Source: Paenibacillus assamensis DSM 18201
GTDB lineage: Bacteria; Bacillota; Bacilli; Paenibacillales; Paenibacillaceae
Reading direction: 5' to 3'
Length of the DNA stretch: 64,000 bases
Assembly: GCF_000422445.1 (NCBI RefSeq)
Contig: NZ_AULU01000010.1
Location: forward strand, 124,001 to 188,000
The notes beneath the pieces were generated by a model, which saw only the letters and a list, made by a program, of their open reading frames with translations, had not been told where the DNA came from and did no database searches. Each line of letters starts with the position of its first letter. Within the stretch, counting starts at the first letter, position 1. The position numbers and the translations under genes were made by a program. Of this stretch, positions 34,564 to 45,300 are shown piece by piece.

Positions 34564-35349
34564 TTGCTGCACGCATCAGCGACTTCTTATGTACTTAAGC
34601 CAGGAATTGCTAAAATTACTTGTGAGCCGAATTGGAAATGGCTAAAGCGGGAGAAGCCGCTGGAAAACTTCGACTTATTCTATGTTTGGAGTGGAGAAGG
34701 ACAAGTCGTGCTCAATGATCAACCTTATGAAGTGAGTAAGGGAAGCTGCTTCTTATTCAGACCTGGCGATCATACGAGTGCAACACATCATCCGCAGAAG
34801 CCATTAACGCTTACCTACATTCATTTTAATATTGATGCTGGTGTCACGGAGATACCGAAGCCATATCGACAGCTAACGGAGACGGTAGACTTTGAACATT
34901 TGCTGGCACGATTCGTTCGATTGCATGTGACGCAGCCCTTTGGAGCTGAGGTGGAAACACAGCTTGTATTGAAGCAGCTTATGATATATCTGCTGCGGGA
35001 AGAGTGTGAAGAACCACAAGAGCGTAAATTGAGCCAGCAGTTAACGACGTCTGTTCACGAGGTTGCTAACTATATTCGGCAAAATCCAGGACTTTCTCAT
35101 CGGATCGAAGATTTAGCCAAGCGGGCACAGCTGTCACCGCGTTACTTCTCTGTGAAATTTAAAGAGCTCATTGGTGTGTCTGTGCAAAATTATATTATTC
35201 GTTCACGTATTGAGCGGGCTGAGCATTTGCTTCATCATGCAGGCATGAATGTGACGGAGGTAGCTGACGCCTTGGGCTATCGAGATATCTTCTTCTTTAG
35301 TAGGCAGTTCAAGCAATATACGGGAAGAAGTCCTTCTGAAATAAGATAG
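34564..35349 (+). CDS. AraC-family transcriptional regulator
   Basis: 261 residues. The N-terminal half is a cupin-like ligand domain (FYVWSGEGQVVLNDQPYEVS, FLFRPGDHTSATHH). The C-terminal 100 residues are a double helix-turn-helix: RIEDLAKRAQLSPRYFSVKF and VTEVADALGYRDIFFFSRQF, ending GRSPSEIR. The TTG start has AAGGGGAG about eight bases upstream. It diverges from the aminotransferase gene. The effector is unknown. Confidence 0.92.
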   Translation: MLHASATSYVLKPGIAKITCEPNWKWLKREKPLENFDLFYVWSGEGQVVLNDQPYEVSKGSCFLFRPGDHTSATHHPQKPLTLTYIHFNIDAGVTEIPKPYRQLTETVDFEHLLARFVRLHVTQPFGAEVETQLVLKQLMIYLLREECEEPQERKLSQQLTTSVHEVANYIRQNPGLSHRIEDLAKRAQLSPRYFSVKFKELIGVSVQNYIIRSRIERAEHLLHHAGMNVTEVADALGYRDIFFFSRQFKQYTGRSPSEIR

Positions 35350-35490
35350 CGAAGCCGGTGATACTTTTTACACGATTGTGCGTACATATTAAGGCACTGT
35401 GGAAGCAGCTGCTGGTATGAGGAATGAAATACAGCCTCTTTCTATGATAAAATAAGCGTACATAACTTTATAGTTAAAGAGGGGATTAAT

Positions 35491-35841
35491 TTGTCCAATC
35501 AAACCAATTTAAAAGAGTATGGCATTCTGTTAACCGCAATCGAAGTTCATGGCAAAGAATTTTCTTCTCGCATGCGCGGTTACGACTCAGATGAGGTCAA
35601 TCTATTTTTGGACCAAATTATTAAAGATTATCAAGCATTTGAACATGTAATTGCGGATCTTGAGAAAGAAAATAAAGAATTGAAGCGTAAATTGAATCAG
35701 TCGGCGCATCCTGCGAATATTAGTGCTCCTGTGCCAAGCTCAGCAAACTCTGCAAGCCCCGCACAAGCTCAGCAGCTCGAAGATTTGTTGAACCGCGTTC
35801 GCGACTTGGAGTTTCATTGTTGGGGAAGAACAAAAGGGTAA
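35491..35841 (+). CDS. gpsB: Cell-division regulator GpsB (DivIVA family)
   Basis: 116 residues. The DivIVA-like N-terminus (EFSSRMRGYDSDEVNLFLDQI) is followed by a coiled coil (DLEKENKELKRKLNQ), a Pro/Ser/Ala linker and a short C-terminal helix (EDLLNRVRDLEFHCWG), the layout of GpsB including its C-terminal trimerisation/localisation helix. GpsB shuttles penicillin-binding proteins between the division site and the side wall. The start is TTG after AGAGGGGA. Slightly longer than B. subtilis GpsB because of the linker. Single-gene transcript. Confidence 0.9.
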   Translation: MSNQTNLKEYGILLTAIEVHGKEFSSRMRGYDSDEVNLFLDQIIKDYQAFEHVIADLEKENKELKRKLNQSAHPANISAPVPSSANSASPAQAQQLEDLLNRVRDLEFHCWGRTKG

Positions 35842-35873
35842 CGAATATACAGATTCTGAACCTGAATAGGCAA

Positions 35874-35928
35874 GCAAAAAAGCATCCCATGTACGATTTG
35901 TATCGTATTGCGGGATGCTTTTTTGCTT
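35874..35928. terminator. Bidirectional terminator between gpsB and psd
   Basis: GCAAAAAAGCATCCC and GGGATGCTTTTTTGC form a perfect stem whose A and T tracts suit both convergent genes. Confidence 0.85.
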
Positions 35929-35951
35929 GTTTCGTTCTGACAGATGGCTAA

Positions 35952-36767
35952 TTAGTTTAGCGGTCGTTTCGCTGACTTGGTATGAAGGGTACCTAGTGAT
36001 TCCCCCATCCTTACGCGTGAACCAAGCTCTAAATCAGCACTAGGCGAGAAGGTGCCGTTCTCTGTAAGCAGAACGATCGTAGAACCGAATTCAAAATATG
36101 CCATATCTTGTCCACGCTCATAAGCAGGAAGCACGGCATCGTTCGTATAACGAATGCTGCTTACATTTAATGCTCCGACCTTAACGACAGATACCTCGCC
36201 CTGTTCATGGCGAATATACGTAATCAGACGCTCATTGCGACTAAGTACTCTCGGCATATGGCGCAGACCAAAGTCGTTTACAGGATAAACTTTACCTGGT
36301 ACATGCTCACTTTCGACAGTTGTGCCTGTTACAGGGGCATGGATCCGATGGTAATCGGTAGGGCTCAAGTAAAGAACGAAGAAATATCCGTTCTTGTACT
36401 TCTGTGCATGAGGAGACTGATGCAGTAGTTCCTCCAAGGTGTAGTCTTGTCCCTTGACATTAAGAATAACACCTTCTTTGATCGTGCCCATTCCGGTAAT
36501 AAGCGCGTCAACAGGACTCAGCAATCTGTCGGTCTCCTGTACGAGCGGGCGCATGCCTGGCTTTAGCTTTCTTGTGAAAAAATCATTCAACGTCGCATAC
36601 TCGTGCATAGCTTTCTCTGCTTCTTCCACGTTAATTCCGTACGACTTGGCGAATCTCGGAATAAGACGGCGGCTAGCTTGAGAGTTGGCAAACGACCCTG
36701 CTGCTTGTGACACCCATTTGCGGGATGACAGCTCCGTTAGCAGACGCAACAATCGCTTCATCATCAT
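35952..36767 (-). CDS. psd: Phosphatidylserine decarboxylase proenzyme
   Basis: 271 residues. Family blocks are YATLNDFFTRKLKPGMRPL, LSPVDALITG, FVLYLSPTDYHRIHAPVTG and, near the C-terminus, YFEFGSTIVLLTENG. The FGST motif is the self-cleavage site that makes the pyruvoyl prosthetic group, with Ser becoming pyruvoyl. The enzyme converts phosphatidylserine to phosphatidylethanolamine at the membrane. Three consecutive ATG codons follow AGGTG. No phosphatidylserine synthase gene is in the window. Confidence 0.93.
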   Translation of the reverse strand: MMMKRLLRLLTELSSRKWVSQAAGSFANSQASRRLIPRFAKSYGINVEEAEKAMHEYATLNDFFTRKLKPGMRPLVQETDRLLSPVDALITGMGTIKEGVILNVKGQDYTLEELLHQSPHAQKYKNGYFFVLYLSPTDYHRIHAPVTGTTVESEHVPGKVYPVNDFGLRHMPRVLSRNERLITYIRHEQGEVSVVKVGALNVSSIRYTNDAVLPAYERGQDMAYFEFGSTIVLLTENGTFSPSADLELGSRVRMGESLGTLHTKSAKRPLN

Positions 36768-36918
36768 TTGTTATCACCTATATTGTTGGGCGCCTCAATA
36801 GGCGTCCGTAGTCATCATGGAAACTGTCGCTTCCTTTCGACTATCTTGACATAGAACGCTTTATTTTTCAATAACGGATCTGGCATTCCTAAGTTGAGGA
36901 GCTGAATCAGTCGATCAT

Positions 36919-38040
36919 TTAGGAAGAAGAAGAGGACGATTGGAGCAGGCTGGCTCCATATGCAATAGGGTTCTCATACGTATTTTTCCATAATTGAATC
37001 AGCTTGGCTTCTTTAAAGCTATAGCGCTGATCACGGCCATTGCACTCAATAAACAGCGGACAACCATCAGGGGATATACCAATATCGAGTCCCAAATCAG
37101 CGACGTTCGGAAGCGTATCGGCAAGCACATGAGCGATATGAAGCGAAAAGTTGGATACACGATTGAATAGAACGTCTGCCGTGAAGGCAGGAAGTGACGA
37201 TCCGACTAGCTGCTCGAAAGGGACGACGGCTCCTCCTTGGGCTACGTTCGTTACAAAAGTAGTGGTAGGAGCGACTTTGCCGACGACACCAGTTATTTTC
37301 CAGTTGCGGTCTGAACACTTCTGTACAGAGACACGTAGATCGAATGGTCTTCCGCCGTATTTGGATAAAGGCAAAGTTTGTTGAACGAGATACGTGGATT
37401 TCGTTTTGCGAATCCGATTGAGAATAACCTGTGGGATAACATCTCCTGTCGTGCGCTGCTGCTGCCAGCGTTGTTTACCCAATCGTGGGGTAGTCGGATA
37501 AGTAGCCTGCCAGCCGCGTGAGGTGCGTTCCATTTTCATAATGCCTTTCCCAACACTACTATTGTTCGGTTTCAAAATGAGCGAATGATGTCGTTTCATA
37601 AGCGTATGGATCGTTTCTTCCGAAGCAATCTCAGTCTCAGGGAGGAATGGATAGAGATAGGGGTCTTTACGAAGTATTTCATGAATCGTCATTTTTCCGT
37701 AGCGATTCACTTGATTGTATAAGATGTAGCCGCGATCAATGATAGATTGAATCTTTCGATCATAGCGGGGATTTGTATAAATGGCACGATTATGAATAAC
37801 ACGAGGCAGCGCAATTTTGCGAGAAACATAATGCTTGCCTTGGCGCATATAGGCTTTTACCTGCATAGAATGCATATCTACGTCTTCAAGGCGAAAGTAG
37901 ACAGGGATAACCTCATGCCGGGAGGCCGCTTCCTCATACCATGCTAACTTCTCTTGCCCTGTCTTGCCAACAGCAACGCCGCGAAGCATACGATCATTGA
38001 ACAATATACCGATACGTTTATACATGGAGCTGTTGGACAT
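36919..38040 (-). CDS. YheC/YheD-family spore-coat-associated ATP-grasp protein
   Basis: 373 residues. The N-terminal block (GILFNDRMLRGVAVGKTG, then PVYFRLEDVDM) and the ATP-grasp half (LILKPNNSSVGKGIMKM, RPFDLRVSVQKC, ADLGLDIGISPDGCPLFIECN) match YheC/YheD proteins, which are coat-associated in Bacillus endospores. The ATP-grasp fold predicts ATP-dependent ligation of a carboxylate to an amine or similar group; the reaction is unknown. The ATG at 38040 is eight bases after GAGGTG. The C-terminus ends in a serine run. It is divergent from the GT4 gene that opens the fibre cluster. A CATACAAT octamer, like a sigma-E -10 box, lies upstream. Confidence 0.85.
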   Translation of the reverse strand: MSNSSMYKRIGILFNDRMLRGVAVGKTGQEKLAWYEEAASRHEVIPVYFRLEDVDMHSMQVKAYMRQGKHYVSRKIALPRVIHNRAIYTNPRYDRKIQSIIDRGYILYNQVNRYGKMTIHEILRKDPYLYPFLPETEIASEETIHTLMKRHHSLILKPNNSSVGKGIMKMERTSRGWQATYPTTPRLGKQRWQQQRTTGDVIPQVILNRIRKTKSTYLVQQTLPLSKYGGRPFDLRVSVQKCSDRNWKITGVVGKVAPTTTFVTNVAQGGAVVPFEQLVGSSLPAFTADVLFNRVSNFSLHIAHVLADTLPNVADLGLDIGISPDGCPLFIECNGRDQRYSFKEAKLIQLWKNTYENPIAYGASLLQSSSSSS

Positions 38041-38168
38041 AGACAATGCACCTCACTCGGATAATCGTTATGTAAGCTTTCCGAATCCATTGTATGCATG
38101 CAGGAATAAGTTTGTTTGGGCTTGTGCAGATGAGCGATATGAACATTGTTAAGGAAAGGAGGTGTGCT
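38041..38168. promoter_or_regulatory. Divergent promoter region of the fibre cluster
   Basis: This 128-bp gap is the obvious site for promoters reading both ways. On the minus strand CATACAAT (38089-38096) equals the consensus -10 element of sporulation sigma-E; the matching -35 at the usual distance is not convincing. On the plus strand AAAGGAGG (38155-38162) is the GT4 ribosome site. Assignment to a sporulation sigma factor is inference. Confidence 0.4.
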
Positions 38169-39344
38169 GTGCGGATTCCACGAGTAGCGATCATTACACC
38201 GGGTACTTTCCCTATACCATCAGGTTCCAGTAGTTCAGTTGAGCGAGTCGTTGAGCATGTAGTCAGTTTATCTCAATCTTCGATGAAGGCGATTATCTAT
38301 AGCAGGCGTTGGCCGGGGCAAAGTTCATATGGCTATGTGGGAGAGGTGCCTTGCGTGCGAGTTTCATCATCAGGCGGCCGAGCGTATGTAAAGCAAGTGA
38401 TACGCCAACTTCGTTCTTATAAGCCGGATATTATTCAAATTGAAAATAGGCCTCGTTTTGTACGCATGCTTCAGCGTGCATTTCCTCATGCACGAATATG
38501 GCTGAATCTGCATTCGCTGACGTTTATTTCGTCGAAATATGTACCGAGACATGTGCTGGCAGGGATGTTACAGAAAGTGGAGCGGATTTGGGTCAACAGT
38601 CACTATTTATACCGTCAAGTAGCCGCATTGGTTCCATCATGCGCTGCTCGAATGATTATCAACCCGCTTGGCGTTGATATAAAACGGTTCAAGTCGCGTT
38701 GGAGCTTAGAGGGGGCTGCAGCACATGTCGAAGGCAAGCGATTAAACGGCTGGGAGCATAAGCAAGTGGTCATGTACGTTGGCCGTCTTATTCCATTAAA
38801 AGGGGTTCATTATTTTTTACAAGCTATTCCACAATTAGTAGAGAAGCATCCAAATACGATGTTTGTTGTAGTAGGCAGCGCTTTCTATGGCTCAACCCGC
38901 AAGACGAAATATGTGCGCAAGCTAGAGCAGTGGGGGAGTCGTTATCCTAATCATGTTCGGTTTATCCCTTATGTACAGCATGAAGATGTTCCGAAGTGGT
39001 ATGCGATGGCTGATGTTGTCGTTGTACCCTCTGTCGATAAGGAAGCATTTGGTCTCGTAAATGTGGAAGCGATGGCAACAGGCGTACCCATTGTTGCTTC
39101 ACGGGCGGGCGGAATTCAAGAGGTAATTCTAAATGAAGAGACAGGAATTTTAGTATCGCCTACCCAGTTAAAGTTGCAATTAGGCAGTGCTATTACTCGA
39201 TTATTGGAGAACGCTGAGCTTCGAGAACGACTAGGGCGTGCAGGTGTGCGGCGTGTTGAACAATTTTTTACATGGGAGCATACAGCAGATCGGTGGATGA
39301 ATGAGGTTCGAGCAAGTGACAGCGGTACACCAGCCCGCATATGA
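38169..39344 (+). CDS. GT4-family glycosyltransferase (CotSA-like)
   Basis: 391 residues, GT-B fold. The N-terminal domain has TPGTFPIPSGSSSSVERV and YKPDIIQIENRPRF. The C-terminal domain has VVMYVGRLIPLKGVHYFLQA and the GT4 signature VVPSVDKEAFGLVNVEAMATG-type block (EAFGLVNVEAMATGVP), with a nucleotide-sugar E-x7-E. It resembles spore coat GT4 enzymes such as CotSA. It would transfer a sugar from a nucleotide-sugar donor. The GTG at 38169, six bases after AAAGGAGG, is the start; a longer frame lacks a ribosome site. Its stop is 43 bases before the giant gene, so they are co-transcribed. Confidence 0.87.
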   Translation: MRIPRVAIITPGTFPIPSGSSSSVERVVEHVVSLSQSSMKAIIYSRRWPGQSSYGYVGEVPCVRVSSSGGRAYVKQVIRQLRSYKPDIIQIENRPRFVRMLQRAFPHARIWLNLHSLTFISSKYVPRHVLAGMLQKVERIWVNSHYLYRQVAALVPSCAARMIINPLGVDIKRFKSRWSLEGAAAHVEGKRLNGWEHKQVVMYVGRLIPLKGVHYFLQAIPQLVEKHPNTMFVVVGSAFYGSTRKTKYVRKLEQWGSRYPNHVRFIPYVQHEDVPKWYAMADVVVVPSVDKEAFGLVNVEAMATGVPIVASRAGGIQEVILNEETGILVSPTQLKLQLGSAITRLLENAELRERLGRAGVRRVEQFFTWEHTADRWMNEVRASDSGTPARI

Positions 39345-39387
39345 TACCCTAGGCTTAGACTGCAGCCCGCAAGAAAGGAGAGAACTC

Positions 39388-42300
39388 ATGAAGAAGAAGA
39401 AAATAACACGACCTCTTCAACCTACTGCCCAGAAGCCAAAGAAACCACTCTATTACGTTGATAATCCACATACATCGGAGCTTGGTATGTTGGATAAGAT
39501 GATGAAGAAAAAAGGGCATGACACGAGACATAAGCAGGCAAAGCTCAACGCTTTGGCCGAATTGCCACATATGTCTTCAGAGTTGGATGAGATCGATTTG
39601 ATGGAAGATCAGGAAGACGGTTTCGTTGTAAAGTCAGGTCGCCATTCATCGGATATATTTGAATTGGAGGATTATGCTGAAGGAAGTGAGCATGTTTTTG
39701 AGGAAGGTGAATTAGAAGGGACGGAGACGGATTCTGCTGCATCCCTTCAAGACACAGCTGAGCAGCCTGAGCATGGGAGGAGAGCTCAATTAGCTGATGA
39801 GCATGAGTTTGAAGCAGGAGAACATGAATCGGAAGTTCCATCTCGGGAAGCAGGGAGAGTTGGGGATCGGAGAGAGCGTCATGAACGTCCTGATCGTAAT
39901 GAACGGAGAGGAAGACGAGAGGCATCGGAAGAGGAAGAAGCATCTCCCCCAGCTTCCAGCCGCTCAGAACAAACTCGATCCCAGAAGCGCTCGCAGGATC
40001 GATATCAAGAACGTTCAAGACGCAGAGAATCAGAGCAGGCTGCTCAGGAAGATGATTCGGCAGACGTAATTTCTGGAGCAGAGAAGCACCAATCTGCATC
40101 GGCTTCGTCGCCTGCTCAGGAAGTAGAGTCGGATGACAAAGGAACACGTAAAAAGGCGACATCCGCACAAGAGGATAAGCAGCAATCGACCACTTCTATG
40201 CAAGAGGAACGGCAAACTGCGAATAAAGAGCAGTGGATTGCGGAGAAGCGGGGATCTCAACGGTCTAAAGCATTTATATACACAGATGACATCGCAGCTG
40301 AAGCGGTAACCACGGAGAAAATAGCGCCTCACGCCATCGATGGCAGCAAGCTGAAACGCGAGAGCGTTGACACGGATACAATTCGCGATTATGCGATAAA
40401 TGCGATCAAAATAGCAGATGGTGCAGTGACGGGATCAAAGCTTGCACTAGAATCGATCGCAGGTGAACATCTGATTCGCAATGCTATATCTGGCGGAAAA
40501 ATTCGGGATCGTTCGATTACAGGTGAGAAGATCCGTGACGGCAGCATAACATCTGAGAAATTAGCAGATAAAACGATTGATTCCTCTAAGATTGCAGAAG
40601 GTTCAATCGATACGAAACATTTGCGGGCGCTCATTATTTCAAATGAATTGATTCAAGATCATTCCATCACCGCAGATAAAATTCGAAGCGGCTCGATTCA
40701 TACCGAGAATCTTGCTAACGAGAGCGTGGATACTTCCAAGCTTGGGGAAGAAGCCGTTACGACATCTAAGTTAAGAAATGGTGCAGTAACCGCGGAGAAG
40801 CTTGCGCTAGGGAGTATTAGCAAGGAACATTTATCGAATAACAGTGTGTCCGGCAGTGCGATTGCCGATCATACGGTAGAAAGCCGTCATATTGCGGAAG
40901 AGCAAGTGCTAACGGAGCATTTGGCTGCAGGGGCAGTCAGTGCGCAAAATATCCAAAAAAACGCCGTGCAAGGACAGCATATCTCAGTTGGTGCGATCCA
41001 ATCTCAACACCTGCAAGAGTATGCGATTCGCCAAGAACATATCGGCCAAGGTGAAATTCAAAGTTGGAACTTGTCAGACCATGCGATTACTTCCGGCAAA
41101 TTAGCCGATCAAGCGGTTACGACGATCAAGCTTGTAGAACAAGCAATTACATCATCCAAAATAGCCGATCAAAGTATCGTCCCGTCCAAAATCGCGGAAG
41201 AGGCCATTCAATCTCGTCATATTGCGAGACAATCGATAGAAGGTTCACATATTGCACCTGCTGCAGTAGAAAGCCAACATATAAGCCATGATAGTATACG
41301 GCGTGAGCATATTAAAAATGAGTCCATCGATGAACGTCATTTGAGTGATGGCGCAGTTACATCCTACATTCTTGCTCCTGAAGCGGTACAATCGCATCAT
41401 ATGGATAAGCGTGCCGTAGCTACCGAACATATTCAAGACAGTGCTATTCATACTCCCCAAATTGCGACCAGCGCTATCGTATCCGAACATTTAACCGATG
41501 CCGTTGTCACTCGCAACAAGCTTGCAGATTGGAGCGTAACATCCGCCAAGTTAGCCGACGACAGTGTACAATCACGCCACTTGCAGCAGAGCTCTGTCAC
41601 CTCACAAGCAATCGCATCCGGTTCCATCCTCGATACACACATTGCACCTGACGCTATCCATTCTAGTCATATTCGTGCCCAAACCATTGATACTGGCATG
41701 TTAAGAAATGAAAGTATTTCGAGCGAGAAGTTGATGACTCAAGTCATCCGCGATCGTCATATTGGTCCTGGTGTTGTATTCTCTCATCATTTAGCAGACT
41801 ACGTCGTCACTTCGCTCAAGTTATCGCCGGAAAGTGTCTCTACAGATAAAATTAGCGACATGGCGGTAACGGCAAGCAAGATCGCCCAGCAAAGTGTGAC
41901 GGGAGATAAAATTGCCGCAGACAGTATTGAAACGGCTCATCTTATTGATGGTGCAGTTACGGGTGACATTATAAGCAATCATGCTATTCAATCCTGTCAC
42001 TTGGCTGAAGGCATTATCTCTACAGAGCATTTGCAAGCAGAAGCTGTAGCGGAGCATAATATTGCTTCAGAAGCGATAACGACGGAGAAGATTGCTCCAC
42101 AAAGTATTCTCTCGAAACAATTGGCGATTGGCAGTGTTCGTTCTCCACATATTGCGGATGAATCCATTAGCAGCGGGCATTTGCAGCTTAACAGTGTGAG
42201 TAGCGCTCATATTCAATTGCAGGCAGTTACTGAGCAGCAATTAGCGGAAGGCAGTGTAGGTGCTGCGCAATTGCAGCTCGACAGCGTTAGCGAGTCCCAT

Positions 42301-45300
42301 ATTCGTGAAGGCAGCATTTCTTCAACGCATTTAAAAGATCAGGCGGTGCAGGATCATCATATTGGACCTGGCTCTATTCAGCAGAGCCATTTGACAGAAC
42401 AACTGATTGGCGAACAGCATTTGCAGTCGCAATCCGTATCCGCAGATATTATACAAGATAACAGCATTACTTCGGATAAGATTAGTGCCAATGCGGTGCT
42501 CAGCAAGCACATCGCATTAGAAACGATTTCCGGCAAGCATGTCAGAGTGGATGCCATTCAAGGCTATCACATTAAAAAGGGCAGTATTAATACATCGCAT
42601 CTTGCATCTGATATTTTAAGTGGAGAGCAATGGCCTGACCAAAGCATTGCTGGAAGCAAGCTGAAACCGCAAGGGATTACGAGTGGGCATATCGTTGAAG
42701 AGGCAATTCAGTCCATTCACATTCAGCAAGAAGCCGTAAAGACGGAACATGTTGCAGATCAGGCAATTGCGAGCAGACATGTAGCAGAGCATGCTATTGG
42801 AAGTGAACATGTTCAAGCAGAGTCCATAGCTACCGAACATATCCAATCCGATGCTATTGCTACCGCACAGATTCAGCGTGACGCCATTCAGAACCATCAT
42901 ATCGCAGCCGGACAAATTGAAGCCAGACATCATGCTCCGAAGTCTATCAAAGCAGAAGCTATTGAAGAGCAGTCTATTCATCGTATTCATTTAACCCCTC
43001 AGGCAGTAGGAACCGATCAGTTGGAGCCAGGTAGTGTTGCACGTCAGCATATTGCTTTGGGAGCTGTACATGCGGAGCATATTCAAGGTTCAGCGATTGG
43101 CTCGATTCATCTGCAATCGGAACTCATTGATGCACGCCATTTGAAGGCAGGCATTGTGACATCGGAACATTTAACCGAGGGCGTTGTACTTCCGCACCAT
43201 CTGCATGAGCAAATTATCGAAGAGTCTCATATTCAATCCAATTCGATTCGTTCAGATATGATCAAGGATGGTGCGATAGATGGTACAAAGCTTGCTGATG
43301 GAGCTGTAAGTAGGAGCAAGCTTGCTGAGAAGGTGGTTAGTGGAGCCCATATCGAAGAGAGCACAATCGAGACCCATCATATTAGTAAAGGTGCTGTCGA
43401 AGGCGAGCACATTGGTGCACTAGAGATTACAAGCGAGCATTTGCAGCCAATGTCTATTGTTTCTAGACATCTTGGTGAAGGCATTATTCAAAGCGAGCAT
43501 CTGCAAGATGAAGTAGTTACAACAGAGAAATTGAGTGAGCATGCGATTACAAGTGACAAAATTGCACCGAAGTCGATTCGCAGCGAACACATAGAGCCTT
43601 ATGCGATAAGCTCCTATATGCTGCAAGATAACAGTATTATTGCAGAAAAGCTAGCTGATGGTAGTGTAAATGGAGAAAAAATCGGCAAACGCACGATCAG
43701 CAGCTCGCACTTGATGAATCAGGCCATTCAGTCTGAGGTTATCGGCAATAGTGTAGTTGAATCTCGCCACATTGCAGACTTTGCGATCCGTACTCAGCAT
43801 ATAGGCGAAGGTGAAATCAATCATCATCATTTAGCAGAAGCCTCTGTTCAAAGTGAGCATTTGCAGCGTGGTCTCATCCAGACGGAGCACTTGGCTGATT
43901 ACGTGATTACGAGTGATAAGCTGCGGCCTGGTTCTGTAGGAAGCGACAGCTTATCTGTAGGAGCTGTAGCAAGCGCCCATATTCAGCCCCAAGCGATTCA
44001 TTCCGCTTTGATTGAGGATGGAGCTGTAACGAGTGATAAGCTGAGCCAGCACAGCGTTGGTTCGGAGCAGCTTGGCAGAGGCGCTGTTAATGCCATGCAT
44101 ATCGTGCCAGAAGCAGTATGCGCTGAGCATGTTGCTGAAGGAGCTATCGGGTCTAGGCAGCTTTTATCTCAATCTGTTCATGCAGATCATATTCAAGAGG
44201 GTGCTGTCGCAGCTCAACATTTGCAAGAGAAATCAGTTGCTTCTTCTCATATCCAGCAGTCTTCGATCCGTACGGAACATATCGTGGATGAGTCGATAGG
44301 GTCAGAGAAACTGCAAAATCGTGCTGTTCATAGCAAAAAGCTTGCACTGAAATCAGTTGGTGCCGAGCATATACAAGATGAAGCGATCCAAACGGCAATG
44401 CTACAGCCGAATAGCGTAGATAACGAAAAAATTGCGAACGGCGCTATAACCGGATTGAAAATTGCTTCAGAATCGATTCATTCTTCTCATTTGCGAAACG
44501 AATCTGTTCTCTCTGAGCATCTAGGCAGCGGCGTTGTCAATTCTCGCACGCTGCGAGCACAAGCGGTAGATTCTTCCCATATTGCAAATGGGGCAGTCCG
44601 CGGCGATCATATTGAAGTTCAGGCGATAGGGCCGCATCATTTACAATCCTTCGCGGTTATGTCTGAGCATCTTCATGATGAGGCCATTACACAAACAAAG
44701 CTGTCAGCAGGAGCAGTGACAGCTGAAAAGATTGCTCGCGGTGCAATTCGTGGTGATCTGCTTGCAGAGTCAGCAGTGTCATCATCTGCCATTGCCCCTG
44801 GTGCTGTAACCGGGGAAAAGATATCGCTTGGAGGGATCGTATCTGAGCATATTGCCCCTCAATCGATACAGGAAGAGCATCTTGCTTCTCAGGTTGTGAA
44901 GTCAGCTCATCTTGCGTCACAATCTGTCCTAGCTCAACATATTCAGGCTGGTGAAATTGGAGCCGAGCATATGCGCCCGATGTCGATAGGGCCGGAGCAT
45001 TTGAAGCCAGGTGTATTCCAGCTAGAGCATTTATTTACGGAGAAATGGGATGGCAGCCACATTCAAGATCGTTCCATTTCATATCAGCAGTTGGCAGATC
45101 ATACGATTACATCCGAGCAGATCGAACCTTACGGCATTGAATCAGAGTCCCTTGCGATTGGAGCGGTGACGCGAGAAAATATTTCACAGGAAGCTGTTCA
45201 TTCCGAGCATCTTGCGCCTTCTTCAGTTCGGGGGGATCACCTTGCAGATGCTAGTGTGCAAAATGAACATCTTGCAAAAGGGTCGGTAGACACCGATGCC

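Noticed and set aside
36784-36806. A terminator between the YheC/D gene and psd (GGCGCCTC/TAGGCGTC hairpin)
   Set aside because: The stem is short and lacks a T-run on the transcribed strand.
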